Shown: positions 1 to 8,599, numbered from the stretch's first letter. The stretch is 64,000 nt of DNA from Mycobacterium sp. 141 (GCF_000382405.1 NZ_KB908255.1:441861-505860), one strand, 5' to 3'. The notes: generated by a model not told the origin, from the letters alone. A program made the numbers and translations.

Positions 1-366
1 CTCCTCTAGCGAGCAATAGAGCGCACATCAGCGCGGGTTTCAGGTTCGATCGCCAATTCGTCTGGACACTAAATCGTAAATGCGTCAACTCCGCACATGT
101 GCGGTCTCCGCGAAATCAACACGATGGGATCCGTGGGATTGGTGCACCGAACGCATGTATTTGTCGGGCGCATCGGCGATCACGCCTGCGTACGTACGCC
201 ACCGTGACGGGGAAGACTGCGCGCGTGGATGATTCGGATCAGAAAACATGAAAGTCAACAGAACGCAACGGAAAACCAACACGATTGGCCTTCTGGTACG
301 AAATCGCCGATCAAGAGTCGGCATTGCCCTGCGAACGTGCTGTACCGAGTTCTAGTTTTAGCTTCC
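1..366. other. intergenic region upstream of sugar porter
   Basis: No convincing gene is seen in these 366 bases. Open frames on either strand here have no recognisable domain. The stretch holds two perfect short palindromes, CCGCACATGTGCGG at 91-104 and GCGTACGTACGC at 188-199. It has lower GC content than the genes around it from about 230 to 330, as expected for a promoter region. The window edge cuts off whatever lies upstream, so the region may also contain the end of a neighbouring transcription unit. Confidence 0.5.
91..104. promoter_or_regulatory. perfect 14-bp palindrome, possible operator
   Basis: CCGCACATGTGCGG is a perfect dyad about 260 bases upstream of the sugar porter start. 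It lacks a T-run, so it does not look like an intrinsic terminator. A repressor site is possible, but no regulator gene is visible nearby to pair it with. Confidence 0.3.
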
Positions 367-1764
367 ATGAAGCCTCTGGTGATTCGCAGCGCCGTGGTGG
401 CTGCACTGGGCGGTCTGATTTTTGGGTTCGACACCGCGGTCATCTCGGGTGCCGAGGAACAGATCCAGCACGTCTTCGCTCTCAGCGATGCCAAGTTGGG
501 GTTCACCGTCACCACCGCCCTCATCGGAACGATCGTCGGAGCACTGACCGCGGGACGGCCCGCCGACCGCTACGGACGCAAGAAGGTCCTCTACGCCATC
601 GGCGTCTGCTACGTGCTCGGCGCGCTGGGCTCGGCGCTGGCCACGGACGTGGAGATGCTGATGGCTTTCCGGTTCCTCGGTGGCCTCGGCGTCGGCGCCG
701 CCAGTGTGTGTGCCCCGATCTACACCGCCGAAGTGGCTCCGGCGGCTCACCGCGGTCGATTGGTGGGTTTGGTGCAGTTCAACATCGTGTTCGGCATCCT
801 GCTGGCCTACGCATCCAACGCGATTGTCCGGGCTCTCGCGGATGATGAGCACGCCTGGCGCTGGATGCTCGGCGTGATGGTTATTCCCGCCGTGGTCTTC
901 CTGTTGCTGTTGCCGACGGTTCCCGAGACGCCGCGCTGGCTCGCGACTGCCGGCCGCTGGGATGAGGCCACTGTCACCTGCAACCGTCTGTGCTCGACGC
1001 CGGAGGAGGCCACCTTCGAGATGGCCGAGATCCGCTCGTCGTTGGCGGCCGCCGTGAACGCGCCGTCGGTGCCGTTCTTCACCCCCGGACACCGAAAAGT
1101 CATCCTGCTGGCGGTAGCGATCGCGTTCTTCAACCAGATGTCGGGTATCAACGCGATCCTGTACTACGCGCCGCGGGTCATGCAGGAGGCGGGCGCGAGT
1201 ACCAGCGCCGCATATTGGATGAGCGTCGCTGTCGGCGCGATGAATCTTGTTGCCACCATGGCCGCCTTGTCGGTGATCGACAAGATCGGCCGCCGCAAGC
1301 TGATGATCGTCGGTTCGATCGGGTACCTCATCTCGCTGGGCTTCCTCGCCGGGGTGATGTTCTTCTACGAGGACTTCCGCGGCGGCGCATTCACCAGCAC
1401 CTCGTCGGTGTTGGTGCTGGCCGGTCTGATGGTGTTCATCGCCGCGCACGCGTTCGGGCAGGGTTCGGTGATCTGGGTGTTCATCTCCGAGATCTTCCCC
1501 AACCGGATCCGGGGGCGCGGGCAGTCGCTGGGCAGCCTGACGCACTGGGTGTTCGCGGCGATCACCTCATTCGCGTTCCCGCCGATCATCGGTGCGTTCG
1601 GCGGAGGTGTCGCGTTCAGCATCTTCTTCATTGCGATGATCGGCCAGTTGGGTTGGGTGTTGAAGGTCATGCCTGAAACCAAGGGCGTGCCACTGGAAGA
1701 GGTGGAGGCCAGACTGGGGCTCATGAACGAACCGGGCGATCCGTTCGCAGCGACGGGCCGTTGA
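367..1764 (+). CDS. MFS sugar porter (sugar:H+ symporter family)
   Basis: This 465-residue protein is predicted to import a monosaccharide across the cytoplasmic membrane by proton symport. The sequence shows the sugar-porter hallmarks: GFDTAVISGA in the first membrane segment, GRPADRYGRKK in the loop after TM2, PIYTAEVAPAAHRG near TM4, PETPRWL before the central loop, and PETKGVPLEE at the C-terminus. About twelve hydrophobic segments fit the family. An in-frame start at 229 would add 46 residues unlike the family, so the ATG at 367, just before the first membrane segment, was chosen. It overlaps the PfkB kinase gene by one base (TGATG), suggesting uptake coupled to phosphorylation of the same sugar. 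The substrate cannot be named from sequence alone. Confidence 0.88.
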   Translation: MKPLVIRSAVVAALGGLIFGFDTAVISGAEEQIQHVFALSDAKLGFTVTTALIGTIVGALTAGRPADRYGRKKVLYAIGVCYVLGALGSALATDVEMLMAFRFLGGLGVGAASVCAPIYTAEVAPAAHRGRLVGLVQFNIVFGILLAYASNAIVRALADDEHAWRWMLGVMVIPAVVFLLLLPTVPETPRWLATAGRWDEATVTCNRLCSTPEEATFEMAEIRSSLAAAVNAPSVPFFTPGHRKVILLAVAIAFFNQMSGINAILYYAPRVMQEAGASTSAAYWMSVAVGAMNLVATMAALSVIDKIGRRKLMIVGSIGYLISLGFLAGVMFFYEDFRGGAFTSTSSVLVLAGLMVFIAAHAFGQGSVIWVFISEIFPNRIRGRGQSLGSLTHWVFAAITSFAFPPIIGAFGGGVAFSIFFIAMIGQLGWVLKVMPETKGVPLEEVEARLGLMNEPGDPFAATGR

Positions 1765-2711
1765 TGACCGCGCGCGTGCTCAGCCTCGGTGAGGCGTTGA
1801 TCGACGTCGTCATCCGGCCCGGGTCCACCGAGGAACACGTCGGCGGTAGCCCGCTCAACGTCGCGGTAGGTATTGCCACGCTCGGGCATCCGGCGAGCAT
1901 TTGTGCGCACTGGGGCATGGATGCCCGAGGGGAACTGCTGCGGCAACGCGCGGAATCGGCGGGACTGGACATCGTCGCCGGCACCGACTCGGCGGAAAAG
2001 ACGCCTGTGGCGTTCGCTCATGTCGACGAACATGGGCACGCCACTTATGATTTCGACCTGACGTGGGAAGTCCCGCCGATACCCGACGTTTCCTCGTTCG
2101 GGCATCTGCACACCGGCAGCATCGCGGCCACGCTCGAACCCGGAGGTTCGGCCGTCGTCGATGTCGCCAAGCGGATGAAGGGGCACTGCACCGTCTCCTA
2201 CGACCCGAATATCCGGCCGGCGCTGATGAAATCCCCCGACGCGGTCGTGGACCGCGTCGAACAGATGGTCGCGCTGTCCGACGTGGTCAAGGCCAGCGAC
2301 GAAGACTTGGCCTGGCTGTATCCCGAAACGCCAGTCGAAGACATCATGCGCAGGTGGGTGAAGATCGGTCCGGCCATGGTCGTGATCACCCGCGGACCAT
2401 GGGGTGCCTACGCGTTGCTCGCCAGCAATCGGGACATGCTGCATCTCGACCAACTGACCGTCGAAGTGGGCGACTCCGTCGGTGCCGGCGACTCATTCAT
2501 GGCGGGGTTGATCTCGGGGCTGATGGATGCCGACCTCCTCGGCTCGTCTGAAGCGCGCCAACGGCTTCTCGCGGTCGATTGGTCCGATGTCCAGCCCGCC
2601 CTGCACCGAGCCGTCATCACCAGTGCGCTGACCGTCAGTCGCTTCGGTGCCTACGCACCGACGATGGCCGAGGTACGGGCGGTTCAGGCGGCTGATCCGA
2701 TGCTGCGCTGA
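1764..2711 (+). CDS. PfkB-family carbohydrate kinase (fructokinase-like)
   Basis: A 315-residue cytoplasmic sugar kinase of the ribokinase/PfkB fold. The N-terminal GGSPLNVAVGIATLG segment is the substrate and lid region, and VGDSVGAGDSFMAGL near residue 240 is PfkB signature 2 with the catalytic Asp in GAGD. Length fits fructokinases. The ATG overlaps the stop of the sugar porter by one base, so the two are almost certainly translationally coupled and act on one sugar. Fructose is the likeliest substrate by family resemblance, but ribose or another ketose is possible. Confidence 0.88.
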   Translation: MTARVLSLGEALIDVVIRPGSTEEHVGGSPLNVAVGIATLGHPASICAHWGMDARGELLRQRAESAGLDIVAGTDSAEKTPVAFAHVDEHGHATYDFDLTWEVPPIPDVSSFGHLHTGSIAATLEPGGSAVVDVAKRMKGHCTVSYDPNIRPALMKSPDAVVDRVEQMVALSDVVKASDEDLAWLYPETPVEDIMRRWVKIGPAMVVITRGPWGAYALLASNRDMLHLDQLTVEVGDSVGAGDSFMAGLISGLMDADLLGSSEARQRLLAVDWSDVQPALHRAVITSALTVSRFGAYAPTMAEVRAVQAADPMLR

Positions 2712-2892
2712 ACAGCTGCGCCGGCCTGTACGCTGCGGGGATCCCGACCGGCGACCTGCCGCCAGGTGGCATTCGGCTGGTGAGCTGGACAACAATGTCT
2801 CGACCAGGCCATGTCCGGATTGCGACGCAACCGCGAACATCGTGACACCCATCGGCGGTACGTCAGCGCGAGTGACCGATTGAGAGGTATCT

Positions 2893-4146
2893 ATGTCGGC
2901 CGACAACGACCGGCTCATGTACTCCCGCGACCCCAAACACGCCAAGGAACCTGCGACCTACGGCGGGAATGACGCTCTGTTCGGTGGGTCCGTCACGCCA
3001 TTGAGCGAGGTCCGATCACGGGACGGTGAAATGACGGCGGCAGGGCCGCCCATCAGCGAGGCACCGGCCCCGTCGGTGATGGCTCCGGACCCGACCGAGG
3101 CCGAGACCACCACCAAGATCCAACCGATCCCGCCGCGACCCCCGTGGCCTCCTCAGGACGGCCTGCAGCCGGTCGACAGCTGGTCGGGGGTCGGTACCGG
3201 AGTCGGTTTGAGCGAGCACCGAGCTGTCGACAACCTCGCACGGGTCGGTGTGCGGCCGACGGTCAAGATGCATTCGCAACGGGGTTGGCGCGGGTTGCTG
3301 TACCGCACCACCCGCGTGAATCTGGGCTTGTCGCGCGACGAGCGCTACGAACTCGACCTGTATGCGCGGATCCGCCGCAACGCCAGGGAGGCATACCAGA
3401 TAGGGGTCTTCGGCCTCAAGGGCGGCGTCGGGAAGACGGCCATCACCGTCGCACTCGGGTCGATGCTGAGCAAGGTGCGCGGCGACCGGATCTTGGCCAT
3501 CGATGCCGACCCGGCCAGCGGCAATCTGGCCGACCGGGCCGGTCGGCAATCCTCGGCGACCGTCGCGGATCTGCTCGCCGCCGAAGATCTGTCGCGCTAC
3601 AACGACGTGCGCGGGTTCACCAGCATCAACGAGTCGAAGCTCGAGGTGCTGTCGAGTATGGAGTACAGCGCGGCGACCCGCGCATTCAACGACGCCGACT
3701 GGAAAGCCGCCACCGACATCGTGTCGCGGCACTACAACCTGGTTGTCGCCGACTGCGCGGCCGACATGTTCCAGCCCGCGGCCCGCGGCGTGCTGAGCTC
3801 AGTTTCGGGAGCCGTGATCGTGGCCAGCGCCTCGATCGACGGCGCGCGTCAGGCCGCCGTAACGCTCGACTGGCTGTGGCAGAACGGCTACCGGGACCTG
3901 CTGAACCGCACCTGCGTGGTGATCAACCATATCGGCTCAGGCCGACCCAACGTCGACACGGGCGCACTCGTCACGCAGTTTCAGAAGCATCTGCCACCGG
4001 GTCGGGTGTTCGTCCTGCCCTGGGACAAGCACGTTGCCGGCGGCACCGAGATCCATCTCGACCTGCTCCGGCCACGGTTCCAGCGGCGCATCCTCGAACT
4101 CGCTGCTGCGTTGTCCGACGATTTCGACGGATCCATCGCCACCTGA
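2893..4146 (+). CDS. MinD/ParA-like ATPase with long disordered N-terminus (EspI-like)
   Basis: A 417-residue protein. Residues 1 to about 130 are Pro/Glu/Thr-rich and probably disordered. The rest is a SIMIBI-class ATPase with the deviant Walker A GLKGGVGKTA near residue 175, the switch-like AIDADPASGNLADRAG, and VVADCAADMF as a Walker B-like strand. This architecture resembles MinD-like ATPases tied to mycobacterial type VII secretion, such as EspI, but no ESX genes are in the window. It stands alone, with 181 bases upstream and a convergent DUF2631 gene 36 bases downstream. The call is firm for the ATPase fold, weak for any secretion role. Confidence 0.75.
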   Translation: MSADNDRLMYSRDPKHAKEPATYGGNDALFGGSVTPLSEVRSRDGEMTAAGPPISEAPAPSVMAPDPTEAETTTKIQPIPPRPPWPPQDGLQPVDSWSGVGTGVGLSEHRAVDNLARVGVRPTVKMHSQRGWRGLLYRTTRVNLGLSRDERYELDLYARIRRNAREAYQIGVFGLKGGVGKTAITVALGSMLSKVRGDRILAIDADPASGNLADRAGRQSSATVADLLAAEDLSRYNDVRGFTSINESKLEVLSSMEYSAATRAFNDADWKAATDIVSRHYNLVVADCAADMFQPAARGVLSSVSGAVIVASASIDGARQAAVTLDWLWQNGYRDLLNRTCVVINHIGSGRPNVDTGALVTQFQKHLPPGRVFVLPWDKHVAGGTEIHLDLLRPRFQRRILELAAALSDDFDGSIAT

Positions 4147-4182
4147 TGGCGAGTTCCGGTCTCCACCGCCGGGTGGTTCAGG

Positions 4183-4437
4183 TCAGCGAATCCAGCCGCG
4201 GCGGCGCAGCCACCAATCGCGACCGACCAGCGCTACGAGCAGTATCGCAAATCCGATGAGGAAGACGTCCTCGACGTGTCCGACGTGGTTGCCGCGGAGC
4301 ATCACCAGCAGGAAAGCCGCGGAGAGCAGGCCACCGATGTGGATGACCTTGATGTTCTCCTTGGACCAGCCCCAGGCCGCTGAAGGCACGTCCTCGACGT
4401 CGACGCCGTTGTGTCGCTCCACTTCGGTGCTGGCCAC
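4183..4437 (-). CDS. DUF2631 small membrane protein (Rv2876-like)
   Basis: An 84-residue protein with two hydrophobic segments ([15 protein letters not shown] and [15 protein letters not shown]) and a basic C-terminus ending [10 protein letters not shown]. It matches the actinobacterial DUF2631 family; M. tuberculosis has such a gene (Rv2876) a few genes from dxr. Function is unknown. The GTG start at 4437 is supported by GAGGAG seven bases upstream. A perfect inverted repeat lies just upstream of the gene at 4479-4499 and may control it. Confidence 0.75.
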   Translation of the reverse strand: MASTEVERHNGVDVEDVPSAAWGWSKENIKVIHIGGLLSAAFLLVMLRGNHVGHVEDVFLIGFAILLVALVGRDWWLRRRGWIR

Positions 4438-4478
4438 GGTTGCTCCTCACAGTCGGGCAGGGACTGCAGACATTCTGG

Positions 4479-4499
4479 CATACGACACTGCGTCGTATG
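4479..4499. promoter_or_regulatory. perfect inverted repeat upstream of DUF2631 gene
   Basis: Arms CATACGAC and GTCGTATG are exact reverse complements around a 5-base spacer. The site lies about 40 bases upstream of the DUF2631 start and 15 bases past the photolyase stop. It has no T-tract on either strand. A TetR-type operator is a reasonable guess; a transcript-end hairpin for the photolyase gene is the alternative. Confidence 0.45.
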
Positions 4500-4513
4500 T
4501 CGACCGGCACCGG

Positions 4514-5836
4514 TCATCTCAACTGTTGGTATCGGCGCAACGCTTCACGCCGTTCCTCTGCGTGGTCCACGATCGGCGCCGGGTACTGCTCGGGCCGTGC
4601 CTCGCCGAGCTTGTGTACGTCGGCGACCTCGGCGAGCTCGGGCACCCAACGCCGGATGTACTCGCCCGCGGGATCGAACTTCGCGCCCTGCACGGTCGGG
4701 TTGAACACCCGGAAATATGGAGCAGCGTCGGTGCCGCACCCGGCGACCCACTGCCAGCCATGCTGATTGTTGGCCACATCGCCGTCGGTGAGCTGGTCGA
4801 GGAACCATCGCGCCCCCCACTGCCACGGCAGGTGCAGGTCTTTGACGAGAAATGACGCGGCGATCATCCTGACCCGGTTGTGCATGAAGCCGGTCCGGGC
4901 GAGCTGGCGCATCCCGGCGTCGACGATCGGGAAGCCCGTCATCCCGGCGGTCCAGGCGTCGAACATGCGCTGCGCGTCGGGTCCGTCATCCACCTCGATC
5001 GAGGCCAGGCCGCGATTCCAGCTCTGCCAGGCACTTTCGGGCCAGTGGTGCAGCACGGTGGCGTAGAAGTCGCGAAAAGCCAGCTCCCGCAGATACGCAT
5101 CGGCGTCCGCGCCGAGATCGACCGCCATCGTGCGCGGGTGGATGGTGCCGAACTTCAGATGGGCCGACATCCGGCTGGTGGTGTCGAGGTCGGGACGGTC
5201 GCGGTCGGTGGCGTAGCCGGGCAGCGACGTCTCGACGAACTTCCGCCACTGCGTCGTGGCCGCGAGCTCACCCGCGGGCGCGTCCAGCCGGCCGGGGATG
5301 TCCGGGATCTCGGTCGCGCCGGGCAGCCCGGCCGGGTCGATCCACCGCGCCGAGTCGGGCCCCGAGGCGGCAGGAGCGCGCCACCCATGGTCGCGCCAGG
5401 CCCGATAGTACGGGGTGAACACCTGATAAGGCGCGCCGTCCTGCTTGCTGATGCGCCCGGGCGAGACCAGGTAGGGCGAGCCCGTCGCGCACAGCGATAC
5501 GTCGGCGAGCGCGGTCCGCACGGCGTCGTCGCGCCGCCGCCCGAACGGTGAGTAGTCCTGTGAGACGTGCACCGAATCCGCTCCCACGCCCCGGGCGAGG
5601 CGTGGAATCTGCTGCTCGGGCCTGCCCTGTACCACCAGGAGCCTGCCGTCCAGGCGCGCCCGCAGCTCGTGCAGCGACCGGTAGAGGTAGCGCAGGCGGC
5701 GATGTCCCGCCGATGCGGTCAGCCGTGGGTCGAGCACGTAGCAGGCGAGCACCTCGGCGTCGTCCTGCGCGGCGGCCAGCAGGGCGGGGTGGTCGGCCAG
5801 GCGCAGATCGCGCCGGAACCACAGCAAGGTGGGCAT
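4514..5836 (-). CDS. phr: deoxyribodipyrimidine photolyase (class I CPD)
   Basis: A 440-residue flavoprotein that uses light to split cyclobutane pyrimidine dimers. The N-terminal MPTLLWFRRDLRLADHPALL is the antenna-chromophore domain. The C-terminal half holds the FAD-binding photolyase core, with MHNRVRMIAASFLVKDL, the DGDVANNQHGWQW segment and YFRVFNP. The frame is open to 5917, but residues before MPTLLWF do not fit the family, so the ATG at 5836 was chosen. The next gene is divergent, 101 bases away. A cryptochrome is possible, but the intact core favours a repair enzyme. Confidence 0.9.
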   Translation of the reverse strand: MPTLLWFRRDLRLADHPALLAAAQDDAEVLACYVLDPRLTASAGHRRLRYLYRSLHELRARLDGRLLVVQGRPEQQIPRLARGVGADSVHVSQDYSPFGRRRDDAVRTALADVSLCATGSPYLVSPGRISKQDGAPYQVFTPYYRAWRDHGWRAPAASGPDSARWIDPAGLPGATEIPDIPGRLDAPAGELAATTQWRKFVETSLPGYATDRDRPDLDTTSRMSAHLKFGTIHPRTMAVDLGADADAYLRELAFRDFYATVLHHWPESAWQSWNRGLASIEVDDGPDAQRMFDAWTAGMTGFPIVDAGMRQLARTGFMHNRVRMIAASFLVKDLHLPWQWGARWFLDQLTDGDVANNQHGWQWVAGCGTDAAPYFRVFNPTVQGAKFDPAGEYIRRWVPELAEVADVHKLGEARPEQYPAPIVDHAEERREALRRYQQLR

Positions 5837-5918
5837 GCCTCCGATGGTGCCCGAACCGAACGGACCGGAGGTCGGGCAGCTGCCATGCACCACAGTGACA
5901 CTTGAAGTGACCGTCATA

Positions 5919-5939
5919 ATGATGTCATGATGACATCAT
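5919..5939. promoter_or_regulatory. perfect operator-like palindrome over the start of an Arc/HicB-like gene
   Basis: The arms ATGATGTCA and TGACATCAT are exact reverse complements separated by TGA. The dyad occupies the place where a Shine-Dalgarno site would sit and ends inside the ATG at 5938. A CATAAT hexamer at 5915-5920 could be the -10 element. Because the downstream gene looks like a ribbon-helix-helix repressor, autoregulation through this site is the natural inference. Confidence 0.6.
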
Positions 5940-6414
5940 GGATTTGCAGCCGTATGTGGACGCCGTCCGACATGAACTGGCGGTGGCGGCCGCTGCGGGT
6001 GGTACTGAAGCTGAGGCGCTCGCGCAGCGGCTGACCGCGCCACTGGACTCGGCGCTACGGCTCGCGTTGCTCGAAGCCCTCTCCGAGGCCGCCGAGCACA
6101 TCACGCGGGAACTCGCGCCCGGGGCCGTGCACGTCCGGCTCGACGGCAGGGATCCGGAGTTCGCGGTGGAGCTCCCAGAACCCACGATGTCTCCGGTGCC
6201 CTCGGGCGCCGAGATTCCCGACGACGACGCGGGCGGTACCTGGCGCGTCACCCTGCGGCTTCCCGAGAACCTGCGCGCCGGGGTCGAGGCCGCGGCGCGT
6301 GGTGAAGGCATCTCGGTGAACGCCTGGCTGGTGCGTTCGGCGAGCGCGGGCCTCGGTGGATCCGCCGGCCGAACCCGCAGCGGCGGCAAGAATTTCAGCG
6401 GCTGGGTCCGCTGA
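5938..6414 (+). CDS. Arc/HicB-like ribbon-helix-helix protein
   Basis: A 158-residue protein. The C-terminal part WRVTLRLPENLRAGVEAAARGEGISVNAWLVRSASAGL has the pattern of a ribbon-helix-helix DNA-binding domain: a beta strand (RVTLRLPE), a helix, then a serine-asparagine turn and second helix. Residues 1-60 are helical and Ala-rich, with no known domain. The ATG at 5938 has no ribosome binding site and an in-frame stop lies at 5920, so translation from a leaderless or very short-leader mRNA is likely. A DUF4097 gene follows after 25 bases, so the pair probably forms an autoregulated operon. No toxin-like HicA partner is present. Confidence 0.68.
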   Translation: MDLQPYVDAVRHELAVAAAAGGTEAEALAQRLTAPLDSALRLALLEALSEAAEHITRELAPGAVHVRLDGRDPEFAVELPEPTMSPVPSGAEIPDDDAGGTWRVTLRLPENLRAGVEAAARGEGISVNAWLVRSASAGLGGSAGRTRSGGKNFSGWVR

Positions 6415-6439
6415 ACCGATCGATCGACAGGAGAATGCG

Positions 6440-7252
6440 ATGCCCACATTTCACACGCCCGAACCCATCGCGGCCGACGTCGAGGTGGCGGCGGGCGTCG
6501 TCCACGTGCGCGCGTCGCAGCGTGACGACACCGTGGTCGAGGTCGCGCCCCGCGACCCGAGTCGGCCTTCCGACGTGCGGATCGCCGAATCAGCACGCAT
6601 CGACTACCGCGACGGCGCGCTGACCGTCAGCACGGGCCGGCGAATGCTGTCGCTCGGTCGCGGGGGAGCGGTACGCATCGACATCGTCCTGCCTGCCGGA
6701 TCCCGGCTGAAGGTATCCGCCGCGTCGGCCGACACCGAGGCCGACGGCAGCTACTCCGACTGCCGGTTCGCGACCGCCAGCGGCGACGTACGCGTCGATT
6801 CCGTGACCGGAAACCTCAAGGCGGACAGCGCATCCGGTGACATCGCGATCGGCAGATTGGTGGGTGACGCGCGCATCGCGACAGCGTCGGGCGATGCGCG
6901 CATCGACCACGTCGAGGGCGACGTGAAATACCAGGCGGCCAGCGGCAACCTCGGCGTCGGCACGTTGCGAGGCCGTCTGACGGTCCAGGCGGCATCGGGA
7001 TCTGTGACCGTCGCCGTCGCTGCCGCCGGTGCGCTCAGTGCGCACACCAGCAGCGGCGAGGTTCAGGTCGGCATTCCGGAGGGCACCGCCGCGCGGCTGG
7101 AGCTCACGACCGGCTCCGGATCCGTCGACGACCGGCTGGGAGCGGCCGATGGACCGCTCGCCGGAGACGACACCCTGATCGTGCACGCCCGCACCGGCTC
7201 CGGTGACATCTCGATCCGTCGCGCGACGCCCACGCCTGCCGGGCGCAACTAG
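6440..7252 (+). CDS. DUF4097 beta-helix-like protein
   Basis: A 270-residue protein of the DUF4097 type. From about residue 95 it contains repeating turns such as FATASGDVRVD, ADSASGDIAIG, IATASGDARID, YQAASGNLGVG, VQAASGSVTVA and AHTSSGEVQVG. This (A/S)-S-G-(D/E/N/S) pattern every 18-20 residues predicts a right-handed beta-solenoid. No signal peptide or membrane segment is seen, unlike many relatives that carry one. The ATG at 6440 has CAGGAGA upstream. Its stop overlaps the stop of the convergent reductase gene. Function is unknown. Confidence 0.75.
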   Translation: MPTFHTPEPIAADVEVAAGVVHVRASQRDDTVVEVAPRDPSRPSDVRIAESARIDYRDGALTVSTGRRMLSLGRGGAVRIDIVLPAGSRLKVSAASADTEADGSYSDCRFATASGDVRVDSVTGNLKADSASGDIAIGRLVGDARIATASGDARIDHVEGDVKYQAASGNLGVGTLRGRLTVQAASGSVTVAVAAAGALSAHTSSGEVQVGIPEGTAARLELTTGSGSVDDRLGAADGPLAGDDTLIVHARTGSGDISIRRATPTPAGRN

Positions 7253-7689
7253 TCGGGATCGAACCGGAACACCGTCAATCGTCCTGCCAGCGCCTCGAAT
7301 TCGTCGGGTGTTCCCTCGAGCACCAGGCCGCTGCGCTTGGCGAAGCCGACGCCCACCGGAACCTTCACGGCGAACGTGCGCAGGATCGGGCGGGAGTCTT
7401 CGGGACTGAGTTCGACGATGCGGACCCGGCGAGACCGGCGTCCCCTGGTGAGGGTGCCGGCGCCGGCGGCCCGGGCGTTGGCCGCCCAGTCCGAGCCCGG
7501 ATAGCCGGCGACGGTGTACAGGCCCCCATCGTGGTCGAACGGGGTCATCGGGGTGCTACGGGGTTGCCCGGTGCGGCGGCCGGGCACGGTCAACACCATG
7601 GCGGGTCCCGTCGGAATGCCCAGGCGTTGCACCGCCATCATCACCTTGTTCATGGGCTTGAGCCAGCGGGGCGGGGTTGGTTCGGACAT
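7249..7689 (-). CDS. deazaflavin (F420)-dependent nitroreductase-family protein (Ddn-like)
   Basis: A 146-residue protein of the mycobacterial Ddn/DUF385 family, which uses coenzyme F420 to reduce quinones and nitro compounds. Supporting segments are GPAMVLTVPGRRTGQPRSTPM (F420 phosphate-binding region), GLYTVAGYPGSDWAANARAAG, and the RRVRIVEL strand. Length fits. It lies 52 bases downstream of the NmrA-like gene on the same strand, so it is probably read from the same ECF41-type promoter at 8600-8626. Confidence 0.85.
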   Translation of the reverse strand: MSEPTPPRWLKPMNKVMMAVQRLGIPTGPAMVLTVPGRRTGQPRSTPMTPFDHDGGLYTVAGYPGSDWAANARAAGAGTLTRGRRSRRVRIVELSPEDSRPILRTFAVKVPVGVGFAKRSGLVLEGTPDEFEALAGRLTVFRFDPD

Positions 7690-7720
7690 GTGTGTGCTCC
7701 TTGTTCTTCGAGGACGCGGG

Positions 7721-7752
7721 TCGTTTCAGGGCACCGTCGTTTCAGGGCGCCG
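7721..7752. repeat. 16-bp tandem duplication at the end of the NmrA-like gene
   Basis: TCGTTTCAGGGCACCG at 7721-7736 is followed directly by TCGTTTCAGGGCGCCG, with one mismatch. The second copy contains the NmrA-like stop codon, so the first copy is a duplicated gene end lying in the spacer before the reductase gene. It is probably a replication-slippage product. Confidence 0.6.
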
Positions 7753-8590
7753 TCGAGAACCGGTCCCGGTTGTCGGCGGCCCAGCGGGCGAAAGCCGTTG
7801 CGGGACGGCCCAAGATCTTGTCCACCTCGTGGGTGACCAGTGCCGGCCTGCCGACGGTGTCGGCCAGCAGCGCCAGATACGCGTCGGCGAACGCCGCGGG
7901 GAAGCCGACCGCGTGAAATCGCTGCCGCACCGCGGCCGGCGGCACCTCCTGGTAGCGCAGCGGCCGGCCCAGGGCGGTGCCGAGGGCGGCCACCAGCTCG
8001 GTATTGGTCAGCGCCTGTGGCCCGGTCAGTGGAATACGTTGCCCGACAAGGTCGTCGGTGAGCAGAGCGACGGCCGCCACGGCCGCGACGTCGGCGTCGG
8101 CGATCACCGCGATCGACGCGTCGGCGTACGGACCGTTCACCACGTCGCCCGCGGCGAGCTGCGGTGCCCACATGCCCGCGAAGTTGGACGCGAAGATCGT
8201 CGGCCGCAGGCTCACCCACTCCAGGCCCGACGCCACCGCCGCGTGTTCACACTCGCGGTTGCGGTCCCCGCGTACGCGGGACGGCTGGCGGGCATCGTCG
8301 TCGTCGGCATTGATCGCCGACAGCGCGACCAGCCGACGTACCCCGGCGGAGCGGGCCTGTTCGACCGTCGCGGCCAGTTCGGCGCCGAGCGCGCGGGAAT
8401 TGAGAAAGACGGCGTCGGCCCCGGCCAGCCCGGCCGCCGCGGTCGGCTCCACCTCGACTCCGGCGGGCAAGCCCGCCGGGGCCGGATGCCTGCTGACGGC
8501 GCGCACCCGGGCGCCGGCGGCGACGAGTTCGGATACCAGTGGACGCCCGACGTTGCCCGTGGCGCCCGTGACGAGAATGGTGGTGTTCAT
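7742..8590 (-). CDS. NmrA-like NAD(P)-binding epimerase/reductase
   Basis: A 282-residue atypical short-chain dehydrogenase. TILVTGATGNVGRPLVSELVAAG at the N-terminus is the Rossmann dinucleotide site, ADAVFLNSRA follows, and LVALSAINAD replaces the usual active-site Tyr region, as in NmrA-type proteins that bind the nucleotide without classic SDR catalysis. It is divergent from an ECF41-type sigma factor gene. Such epimerase-like proteins are among the known conserved neighbours and targets of ECF41 sigma factors. A promoter copy matching the sigma gene's own lies upstream. The substrate is unknown. Confidence 0.85.
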   Translation of the reverse strand: MNTTILVTGATGNVGRPLVSELVAAGARVRAVSRHPAPAGLPAGVEVEPTAAAGLAGADAVFLNSRALGAELAATVEQARSAGVRRLVALSAINADDDDARQPSRVRGDRNRECEHAAVASGLEWVSLRPTIFASNFAGMWAPQLAAGDVVNGPYADASIAVIADADVAAVAAVALLTDDLVGQRIPLTGPQALTNTELVAALGTALGRPLRYQEVPPAAVRQRFHAVGFPAAFADAYLALLADTVGRPALVTHEVDKILGRPATAFARWAADNRDRFSTAP

Positions 8591-8599
8591 GCGATCAAG

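Noticed and set aside
85..324. 79-codon minus-strand frame upstream of the sugar porter
   Set aside because: No domain, no ribosome binding site, and it contains the palindromes of the regulatory region.
229..366. Upstream extension of the sugar porter to 229
   Set aside because: The added residues are hydrophilic and unlike the family, whose proteins start just before the first membrane helix.
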